Below are positions 55,850-64,000 of a stretch of 64,000 bases of DNA, piece after piece (the first letter of the stretch is position 1; the number at the start of each line of letters is the position of its first letter). A program made the translations under genes and the position numbers. The notes beneath the pieces are model-generated. The model had not been told where the DNA came from. It saw nothing but the letters and a program-made list of their open reading frames with translations, and did not search any database. Origin of the DNA: Spongilla lacustris (taxonomy: Eukaryota > Porifera > Demospongiae > Spongillida > Spongillidae); assembly GCA_949361645.1 (NCBI GenBank), contig OX442415.1, positions 16,042,085 to 16,106,084 of the forward strand, in the 5' to 3' direction.

Positions 55850-55857
55850 ACTTCTTT

Positions 55858-56237
55858 GTTAAGCCCTTTCCATGTGTATCATTCTCTTATCCTCTGAATT
55901 GTTCTTTTTATGTCCCAAAGTCCAGAGGTAGGTCTTATGCTTCTTAGTATAGTGCCACAAATCAGCTTTACAATCTGTGTTTTGAGTAATTACATGTAAG
56001 TGTCACTGGATGTGGCTTTTCTAATTATGCACAGGATAAATTTCATACATAGTGGATTGTTAATAAAGCTGGGTAGAGAGGCTCCCTATATTGTTGCTAT
56101 CCTTACAATTTATTTAATTGCAGTCCAATAAGAATGCAGCACTTCAATGCAAGCAATTACCACCTATTCAAAATACGCAAGTATTTATTCATTTAATGAA
56201 CAGCTGTTGCAAGAGAGTTGTATGGAGAGAACCGTAT
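55858..56237. other. No gene seen
   Basis: AT-rich flank continuing the sequence interrupted by the long-TIR element. Confidence 0.5.
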
Positions 56238-56400
56238 TGCAGTGTGTGATTGAGGCAGCCATGGAACTAGGCTACTCTTCAATGAAGCCTTAACAGGTAG
56301 ACGGCACTGTGGCTCTAATTAAAGGCAGGGATGTATTTGCTATTCTACCCTTGGGTTTTGGTAAAAGCCTCTGTTAAGCTTGCTTGCCAGTGGCACAAAT
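56238..56400 (+). pseudogene. RecQ-like helicase scrap
   Basis: The frame reads IEAAMELGYSSMKP, a stop, QVDGTVALIKGRDVFAILPL, GFGKSLC, a stop, ACLPV. The stretch GRDVFAILP-x-GFGKSLC is the Walker A region of RecQ-like ATP-dependent helicases, here with Leu in place of the usual Thr. Only the first helicase motif remains, with two in-frame stops. Confidence 0.6.
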
Positions 56401-57053
56401 TGCAGCTTCGTCACTGAAGGTTCATTCAATTGCTGGCAAGTTAGATGATCCTGTACTTCTCAATCATGCAGTGCGCATGCATACCTGAGCCAAAGCCACA
56501 CTACAAGCTAAACATTCTCAAAGCTTATAGAGTACTGGAACTAATTTTCAGTAGAGGCAGCATACTTCTGCTCATTGTACACGGTTGTTTATCAGTACGA
56601 ATTAAAGCCCACTTGTGGTTCTTCGCATTTAAGACCATTTACCGAAAAAAAGACCACGATTATCTTATTGCACCATGTGGTATTATTTGTGAGCACCTTA
56701 CTTCTGTACAAAAACTGTGTGGGTTTGGTACCCGACCTTCCGCTAGTACTAGTACGCGAAGATCGGGCTACGCCCAACTAATCCGAAACCACACGCCTTA
56801 CGTGCCAGCTAGGCTTATGAACTGTAAATGAAAACACAGTAAGCAGGTGGTCTCTATTCAGCAACTACTAAACAGCAACTCAACAGGTTAGCAATAGATA
56901 TAGCCAAATATAACGCGGCTCGCTACTGGCGATCATTTCTGTGCTACAACGCATCCTTTCTCTCACTATAGGTAACAGATTTAGTCAATAGCTTACCACA
57001 TTTCTCCTTTCCGATTCGTCTTCTTTTTCCTCCAAAAGATCGTCGTTGTGCCA
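56401..57053. other. No gene confirmed
   Basis: A plus-strand frame at 56445-56831 has no recognisable domain. Near 56757 GCGAAGATCGGGCTACGCCCA resembles the hairpin arm at 19396-19420, so a transposon end is possible. Confidence 0.45.
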
Positions 57054-58394
57054 CAGGGCCCGCGGAGCCGGGGGGGCAAGGGGGGCAGCTGCCCCCCCAC
57101 TTTTTTGGCCGATAATATTATTTATTTAACGTATGTGTACAAGTACACGCGCATGCAGGCGCGCGGCGGCTCCATCACTGAATCTTATACGTAGACTTTT
57201 GTTCTTTTGTTATTGTGCAATGCTTGACGCTTGATTTTTACAGTGATTTCATTGTTTCCTTGACGAAGGAAACTTCGAAAAATAAATATATTTGCTTGTT
57301 TTTATAGATATAGCCAACCGATTGGATTCAAATTCTAATTCCCCGGCCGGTCTGGGCGAACCTCCTTGAAAGAAGCAGTGTAGCATAGCTACGTTCTTCC
57401 AACCATGCTTAATCCGAGAGATATCGGCAGAAACTTCTGCGATGAGACTAATGACAATGCGCGCGTTTTGCAATACACGTGTATATGCGAGCCGAATTTG
57501 AGGGTAAAATATTTTTAAAAAACTGCCCGGAACAAAGATCCAGCTTGCTAAGACTTAGGTACTTTAATAAATTGCGTTTGCGTAGGCGGAAACTGGTGAT
57601 CTAAATCTCGTCGAAAATTGTGACCGTATTTAGGATTTCTCTACGAGTGCTTAATAAGAAGACGCGCGCTTTGTAAAGTTGTTTGCAAGGCATTTTGGAC
57701 TTTATTGCTAGAATACAGAACAAAAGGGGTTGCCCGATACACTATTGGTATCTAAATGTAAGCCAGCATACGGCGTTATTTAGTGTGCCTCGTTGATTTC
57801 CATAGTAATCGGTCGCGATTAGCCATTCCCTAGATTCTTAAAGCACTCACTTGAGGAAGCGTTTCCCATGTTTATTAGGTCCTAGCCTATATCAAGATAA
57901 AATTTCATGAGCTTTGGATGGTGCCCAAGGGTCCATTTATCGGCACAGGTGTTTACTGTTGGATTGCTTAGAGCTTGAGTCAGGCTAAGTGGAGAATTTT
58001 AAGCATTCCACGAAATTTACAGTGCTTTTCAAAGCATTGACCAATGTGAAAAGGGCCTAATTTAGGAGATTCTTACTATATTAAAATGATCTTAGTCTAT
58101 CCCGCTACTACTAATGCTAGTAATGCAGTTATTAGTTAAAGATTCTTTATGACCGCTCGTCGCCTGAAAACGTGTGGCCTGGACCAAAGTGCCTTTCGGT
58201 GGGTTCGCCTATGTAGAAATCGAAAGCGACATTTTGGTACTATGACTATAGGATCGATATTATTTTGCACTGATTTGGCTTATACATGTATATTTGTATA
58301 TGCGCGTTTTCTATGAATAACTTCCACATGTATAGGGAGGTGCGAAGAACTTATAAATCTTAATTGCAGACATATGCCGGAGTATTATTGATAT

Positions 58395-58425
<31 letters not shown>

Positions 58426-58452
58426 ACTTTATATTACCCTCCGCGGGCCCTG
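57054..58452. mobile_element. Nonautonomous hAT-like element, 1.4 kb
   Basis: Left end CAGGGCCCGCGGAGCCGGGG, right end CCCTCCGCGGGCCCTG. The sequence TGTGCCA occurs at both outer borders and may be part of a target duplication. G- and C-runs lie inside each end. The interior has no long frame; 57865-57935 resembles the region upstream of the transposase-like gene at 24.3 kb. Confidence 0.65.
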
Positions 58453-58595
58453 TGCCACATTTACAATCACGGGACCAAAAAGTGACACGAGGGATGAAAT
58501 CAGGCAATCAATTTTAGTCCGCCCGGACCATTTCCGGTTGCCTATTTTGGTCTGGGCGGACCAAAATTAGACGCGGACCGAAATATTCGTGACAG
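58453..58595. repeat. GGTCCGCC-type palindromic segment
   Basis: Contains TTTTAGTCCGCCCGGACC, TTGGTCTGGGCGGACC and GACGCGGACCG, ending CGTGACAGG. Reversed, it begins CTGTCACGAATATTTCGGTCC and so resembles the start of the direct repeats at 49972 and 52005. Confidence 0.5.
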
Positions 58596-58852
58596 GTGAA
58601 CTTGAAGGAGTTGTGATAGTAAAAGATGAGTTACATGTAGGTCCAATCTGAATTTATTAACGTGTTATTGCAAAGGAGGAAACGAGATACAGAGAACAGG
58701 AACAAGGGCGTAGTTAAGATCAAAACACACTCGCACACACATGCACACTCACATACATGCAAACATACACACGGTGAAATTAAGAGCCGGAATAAGATCG
58801 TGAAAGAAACATTGTAGCTTGTGGATGTGAGTTTTGTTAACACAGTACTGAC

Positions 58853-59036
58853 CTGTTGCTGCCGTACAACTTGCACAATACTGCCGTCCGCAATATCTCT
58901 TTGTTGCACATCCACGAAGAATGTGCGCGAGCCCCAATTTCCTTCTACCTGCAATAAAATACTTTCTCCATTGTGGAGGATATCAGGGAATGCATCCCGT
59001 ATTCTTTCTTCTAGGTTTGTTGAGAAAGTGACAACT
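58853..59036 (-). CDS. Candidate exon with a ubiquitin-like fold pattern
   Basis: The minus-strand segment encodes 61 residues: VVTFSTNLEERIRDAFPDIL, then ILLQVEGNWGSRTFFVDVQQ and DIADGSIVQVVRQQQ. It is flanked by AACAAAAG (acceptor) and CAG|GTCAGT (donor). The spacing of a first strand, a helix (LEERIRDAFPDI), the ILLQV strand and the final D-G-S-I-V-x-V-V strand resembles a ubiquitin- or PB1-like domain. Nothing further of the gene was found downstream, where mobile elements begin. Function is not assigned. Confidence 0.4.
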
Positions 59037-59049
59037 CTTTTGTTATGTC

Positions 59050-59107
59050 CAATACACACTAGAGCCTTCTTAGCCTCGCGAGGCTAAGAAGGCTCTAGTG
59101 TGTATTG
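59050..59107. repeat. Perfect 58-base palindrome
   Basis: Two 29-base arms with no spacer, centred on TCGCGA (59076-59081): CAATACACACTAGAGCC ... GGCTCTAGTGTGTATTG. It abuts the MITE that follows. Confidence 0.95.
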
Positions 59108-59238
59108 TGTGCTAAAAACAAAGAGTGAGATTTAATCTATTGAAGATTAAACCACAATCAAAAACGATTTAATCTAATCAATTTACGATTGTGGTTTAAT
59201 CTTCAATAGATTAAATCCCCTCTTTGTTTTTTGCAGTG
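59108..59238. mobile_element. 132-base-class palindromic MITE, copy 2
   Basis: Nearly identical to 26928-27059, except that the left end reads TGTGCTAAAAACAAAG instead of CACTGCAAAAAACAAAG. The right end keeps TTGCAGTG. No coding. Confidence 0.8.
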
Positions 59239-61149
59239 CGCGCGCGCGGTACTAGTAATGGTAGACATCTTTGTTTTATCTTACCGATCTCCGATCCTAT
59301 CCGCCTCTTCCGTGTCAAATGCCCGTCTATAGTCAAACGAAAGCACCACAATTCAATTAGCGGTGTCAAATCCCGTACTAATCCCGACAATGGCCCCAAT
59401 GGATGCATGTTACAATGACAGGCGCATAATGCTGCAAACCGACATGCCATGCACATACGACGTATTTGAAGTATTTTCCAGTGAGCGGCAAAGACTGCAT
59501 TGTCATGTGGGAGGATGAAGGCTTTTATGCTTTAAAAACTGATCCGTCCGGATATGAAACCCGCATACATTGTACGACTGGGCTGGCGGAACCGGTCCGG
59601 CAGGGCCGCCAGACCAATATTTTCACCCAACCACACCCATTTTCTAATTGATTACAATATGAATTGTATGTAGTAGTTTAGTAATGTAATAGCTGCAATG
59701 CCGTTCTATGTATGACAGCTGCAATACTATTATTGAGTCTATTTATTGTACTGAATCATCGGCTGCAAACGTTCCCGAAAGTTTCATCCTCCCATGGAAT
59801 TTGCCTTTCCAAAGCCATGCAGTATTTGGTAGCGCAAAGAATTATAAGAGAAAAGGTTCTTTAGGGCAGATTGGTGTCTTCACAGTAGATACCCATGGTT
59901 GCATTACAATATGGCATTTTGCCACGTGCGTTTAAAAGCGTACAAAGAAAACTTCTTTAGCAGTATCAAACGATCAGAGACCCAGCATCAGTTCAGATTT
60001 GTTTGCATCCGACTTCGGCATCGAGTCGGTAAATTAATACATGCATGTCCTGTCGTATTTCAGAGCCGTAGCAGTTGCTACGGCCTATACAGCCTTAGCC
60101 GTACTGGTTTTTGGCCAGAGCATAAGTTATTTTAAAGTTATTAATTTCATCGTGCATGTGACGTGTGTACGCCAAATCGTATGAATCCTGATTACACCCA
60201 TGCAGCAGTTTGGAACATGACACCTCAAAATGCCATATGCACAGTCAGTGGTTTAGAGCAGCCACTGCAGCAGCACAGTTCAGTGTGGCAAGGAAGAACT
60301 TTTAAACTGAAGCCATGTTCATGAAAACGAGGAAATTGCAAAGCGTTACGTTAGCATGCCCACAAATTGGCATAACTGATGTATCAAAGCTACATACATG
60401 GTCAGAGATTGGTATAATGTGTTATAGCTACATAACCACAGATTGGTATAACGTTTCAAAGGTACGTGGTCATGTTCCAAACAGAACACTTTGGTTACTA
60501 TAAACACCTATATTGACACGACTCTTGGATGCATGGGTTGGCGAGTTTGAATGCATGTTCACATAGATAAGCAAATTGCATAGCTACATGCATGCACAGC
60601 CAGAAGTACAATACGTCCATGGTCACTGATCGGTATAATGTTTCGTGTAGGTACAAAATAAAATACCTTGGTCCGCGTGTCCCAAATAAGTGTAAACATC
60701 TATACATGTGTATATTAATTTGACGCGAATCTATGGTTTATGCATGAGATTGAATGCCTTTTGGTTTTGAATCCTTAAGCCTTTGCCTGTTTCCAAGGAA
60801 TGAGCTGTATCAATAGCCTGTGTGCACATCACACAAAATACCTTTGAGGTTAAGATAGATATTTAAGTGGTGCATTGGCTGAGTTAATGCTCTGCATGCT
60901 CTAATCCTCATACTATATTGCTAGCATAACCAGTAAACTAAACCTTAAACCAATGCAGTACTAGCGTGCACATTATGAAACAGTAACCAGGTTTGGTTTA
61001 CACTATGTAGTCGACCAAATGTTGGGTTGACATAGCAACCAACCTCATTAGCTGGACCACTTTGTCTTTCGTTGCTACAGCCCTAGCAAATATCATACTT
61101 TCTACCGTATTTCAATCTATGCAATATGCATGCTATGTTTTATGACTTA
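59239..61149. other. No gene confirmed over 1.9 kb
   Basis: A frame at 59708-59935 ends GQIGVFTVDTHGCITIWHFA, which faintly resembles a WD repeat but lacks support. Between 60360 and 60780 two diverged copies of a block (GATTGGTATAACGTTTCA ... GATCGGTATAATGTTTC) about 220 bases apart form a decayed tandem repeat. Confidence 0.45.
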
Positions 61150-61423
61150 AAAAGTGCGAAAGTTGCAAAGCGGCTGGGGCTCCGCCCCTGACCCCAGCCC
61201 CGAGATGGAGGAGCTTTTTCCACCCCCTTGCCGGTGTCACAGGCGTACGGGTCCCCCCCCCCCCCCCCCCCCCCCCCCCCATTTTGGGTCCGGGGGGACC
61301 CATATACCTATGCAACTGGGTCCCCCCCGGACCCAGTTGCCTTGGCATGTGGGTCCCTCCGGACCTAGATGCCTAGATGTAAAAAAATTAATTATCCCGG
61401 ACCCAAATGCCTTAGGCAACCTG

Positions 61424-61460
<37 letters not shown>

Positions 61461-61610
61461 ACCCAGCTGCCTGTTAGCAAAATAATACTTATATATAAAC
61501 ATTTTAGAGAAAGCATATATATGCTTCGTGACGCAAGGGGGAGGAGGGAGGGGGGCGTATACCCCCCCCCCCCCCCCCCCCCGCCCGGCGTACCTCAACT
61601 AATTAATATC
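61150..61610. repeat. GC-rich element relic with GGACCC palindromes and poly-C runs
   Basis: Starts AAGTGCGAAAGTTGCAAAGCGG and GGCTGGGGCTCCGCCCC, like the 3' part of the MITE at 18356-19048. It then holds repeated CCGGACCCAGTTGCCT-type units in both directions, with C-runs at 61252-61280, 61424-61458 and 61561-61582. No end with GGATCC was found. Confidence 0.6.
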
Positions 61611-62360
61611 CATAGGATTATACCGGTTATCAATCGATTAATATTGCATTGAGTACCTACTTTGTTATTGAACGGCACAACAATCGCTATGCATGGTGAT
61701 GTAGCAATTGAAGCAGCAGCAGCAGCAGCAGCTGTGAAAATGTTTCGCCATTTGCACCTTTTACGGAACGGTGCACCTAATTAAACCTTTAGTGACAATC
61801 GGTAGTCCATGTGCATTTAAAGGCTGAAACTTTGTTCAGTATTGTTCAGTGATTCAGTTAAGTTAGCATGCGCCTATGCATAGGCTGCGGAGACGGGGGG
61901 GGCTAGGTACATTTGATTCTGTAAGCGTGCATGGCTTCCGCGAGTTCACGGCTGTTTGCGGCTGGACACTAGGTTTATAATTAGACAATACGGTATACGC
62001 CCCTAAAGCTGTAATGTTCGTACCTCATTAAACATGTTGTTTTTGGCGATCCATATACCACACATGTTGTAAGCAATTCCGTTGAAACAAATAGCTCCCG
62101 CACACACCCTACCAGTCTAGTCAACAATATGATAAACGCGCAACGGCATTTGATTTGACTAATAGTTATGCGCAGCACGTTGTTAAGCCTATGTAATTTT
62201 GGCGGGTCTACTTCACGCTTGGTGTACGACCGAACCAACCGACAGAACAGGACGGTAAGCAAGAACACTAAACAACACACATGGGAGAGCATATATACAA
62301 TGTTCACAACTAGCCAACTTTTTTTTTTAACACCGAACTGGACATGAGTATTTTTATGAA
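61611..62360. other. No gene seen; short (AGC)n
   Basis: An AGCAGCAGCAGCAGC tract at about 61713-61730. Other frames are unremarkable. Confidence 0.5.
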
Positions 62361-62366
62361 TAATAG

Positions 62367-62965
62367 GTGTGGAATTGGATGGAGCACCACAAAACGACAG
62401 TCAAAGAGCTGTGTGGTCACTTCTTGGTCGAGGCTAGGAAAAAGAAAACAAGGAGCTCATACATCTGCCAAGAGTTTGCAGCTCATTTGTACACTGTTTT
62501 TGCCATTAACACCAACAATGACATAGTTAACACTCACCCTCCTTGCTTCTGCAGCAGTTCTGCTATACCGTTGCAAACTTGTGCTGCCTGCTGTTGACTG
62601 TGGGGAATAGTAGTAAATAAATACCCATTTTAAAACATTTGTGTTCACCTTAGATTCTGATTTGTCATACATTATCACCCTGCCTGCAGTTGTCCAGCCA
62701 AACACAGCCCACAGAAGATCATTATAGGCATGCATGCAATAGCCCCTCCCACTGAATCCTTACTGCTGACCACTTAATGGCCAGCTCCAACAATCCAGCA
62801 ATCCTGGAGCGACTACAGTGTCCCATATGCCTGAGGATTTTACACTAGCCTCTGGAGCTCCCATGTCACTGGTGTGCACTGCCTGCATGGTTGAGTGGTT
62901 TCAAGGTGTTCAATTGTAGTCTAAATATTGATCTAGGCACTCCAGTGTCAAACCTGTAGGAAGGA
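62367..62965 (+). pseudogene. RAG1 N-terminus-like (zinc plus RING) gene fragment
   Basis: 62367-62550 reads HHKTTVKELCGHFLVEARKK, then VFAINTNNDIVNTHPPCFC. The I-x-T-x-N-D-x-x-x-x-HPP-x-FC pattern is shared by the N-terminal zinc region of RAG1 and its invertebrate relatives. 62772-62960 then reads LERLQCPICLRILH, a TAG, PLELPCH, then, after a frame change, LVCTACMVEWF and finally CQTCRKDIK. That is a complete RING ligand order (C-x2-C ... C-H ... C-x2-C ... C-x2-C) in the RAG1 style. The stop and frameshift show it is not functional as it stands. N-RAG-TP elements of molluscs encode this kind of protein, so this may be a transposon relic. No catalytic core was seen. Confidence 0.6.
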
Positions 62966-63003
62966 CATTAAGGCTTTCGAGTATGGCACACACACACACA
63001 CAC

Positions 63004-63815
63004 CAGTGGCGGATCCAGGAATTGGGAGGGGGGGGGCACCGGCGAGGGTGTGGCGAAGGGTGGGGCGAAGTAGTAGGCGGGGCCGCCCCGGGGAGGGTGC
63101 GGGAGGGGGGCACCCCTCCCGCCCAGCTAGGGGGTGTGGGGGAGCGCTGTAAGCTCCCCCACCGGGGTCTGGGGCGGAGCCCCAAAAGCCAACGCTTTTT
63201 GCGTAGAAAACCCCCCAAAAAGTACGTAAAAACTGCACTAAAAATGTAATTACTGTTCGAGGCTGGGGATTGACAGATCAAGAGCTCAGCCGCTATATGT
63301 TCAATGCGCCGATGCATCGCCGTTGATAGCACATGTACTGAAGTTGAACTCACCGTTTATTCGTTTAGAAAACATTGAAATACTACCTTTTTCATATGGT
63401 CTCATGACGCGTGGGCGTTAATTGCTTTATTTGCCTCCACGGAAATACATGGGCTAATACTGGGGTTATGCTCGGTTTTTGATACTTTTCGATATGCTCT
63501 CTAGAGGGAAAATTGAAAAACATACGCTAAATGGCCGGCTAATGTAACATACCTTTTGCCTGTACTTCTATTGTAGAGCCGAATGCTATTACGTCACGCG
63601 ATAAAAGCAATCATATTCATACTTGGCCTTGACCCATGTATCATTATGTACGTATAGGCCATTTCTGCCGTAGCTATATCTCTGCGCTGCGTTTGCATAT
63701 GTTCACGTACACATAGTACAAGGACGTGTATACGTAGGGGCGGGACCCTCGGGGGGGGGGGGGGGGGGGGGGCACGGGCCCGTTGTGCCCCCCCCCCCCC
63801 CTGGATCCGCTACTG
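63004..63815. mobile_element. hAT-type MITE, GGATCCAGG family, inverted relative to 41406-42196
   Basis: Ends CAGTGGCGGATCCAGG and CTGGATCCGCTACTG. 812 bases. It reads as the reverse complement of 41406-42196 apart from substitutions and homopolymer length. It sits in a (CA)n tract, so the target duplication cannot be told from the repeat. The frames inside are shared by-products. Confidence 0.82.
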
Positions 63816-63827
63816 CACACACACAAA

Positions 63828-64000
<173 letters not shown>

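Noticed and set aside
59708..59935. Frame ending GVFTVDTHGCITIWHFA as a WD-repeat gene
   Set aside because: A single weak match with no splice-bounded exons or further repeats; not enough to call.

Overview
This window reads as nuclear DNA of an early-branching animal, most likely a demosponge. That assignment is an inference. It rests on spliced genes with very short introns (35 to 75 bases in the integrase-type gene near 46-47 kb), several orphan seven-helix receptor copies, ankyrin-like exons, (AAT)n microsatellites and a very dense load of transposon remains. No rRNA, tRNA, CRISPR array or bacterial operon was seen. The only long uninterrupted host-type reading frame is an orphan GPCR at 16.9-17.9 kb. 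Almost everything else is mobile, repeated or broken.

Layout. 1-1.5 kb: a decayed hAT transposase split by a TTAA-bounded element. 4.7-14.2 kb: an array of at least seven fragments of R2-superfamily non-LTR retrotransposons (reverse transcriptase, zinc knuckle, restriction-like endonuclease), on both strands and bounded by (AAT)n tracts. The best copy is at 9.0-11.6 kb. A further fragment at 18.2 kb is split by a hAT-type MITE. 14.7-15.6 kb: ankyrin-like exons on the minus strand. 16.5-18 kb: the GPCR with its upstream region. 20.9-22.4 kb: a minus-strand GPCR fragment ending at an 870-base foldback element. 24.2-25.5 kb: a decayed, unclassified transposase-like gene. 28.2-29.5 kb: exons resembling splicing factor RNF113, interleaved with a (CCCT)n tract, a foldback element and then a 2.4-kb 19-base minisatellite.

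36 kb: a second, unrelated GPCR pseudogene. 37-41 kb: CA/TG-rich duplicated low-complexity DNA. 41-44.9 kb: a compound inverted repeat with a hAT MITE inserted in one arm. 45.8-47.5 kb: a palindromic repeat array directly upstream of a KRBA2-type integrase gene with five exons and two small lesions. 48.5-49.9 kb: an inverted duplicate of the GPCR with one frameshift. 50-53.2 kb: a 1.25-kb direct repeat carrying GGTCC-rich palindromes and an integrase exon. 53.3-55.85 kb: a 2.54-kb element with about 530-base terminal inverted repeats and a perfect 8-base target duplication. 56.2 kb: a RecQ-like helicase scrap. 57.05-58.45 kb: a nonautonomous hAT-like element. 58.85-59.04 kb: a possible ubiquitin-fold exon. 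62.4-63.0 kb: a decayed gene resembling the N-terminal zinc and RING part of RAG1. The window ends in another hAT MITE and a (CGCA)n tract.

How it fits together: the window is a transposon-rich region in which several families, some not matching a type I can name, have inserted into each other. The most promising objects for new biology are the long-TIR element at 53.3-55.85 kb, the microsatellite-targeting retrotransposon array, the intron-bearing integrase gene with its palindromic upstream array, and the RAG1-N-like fragment.
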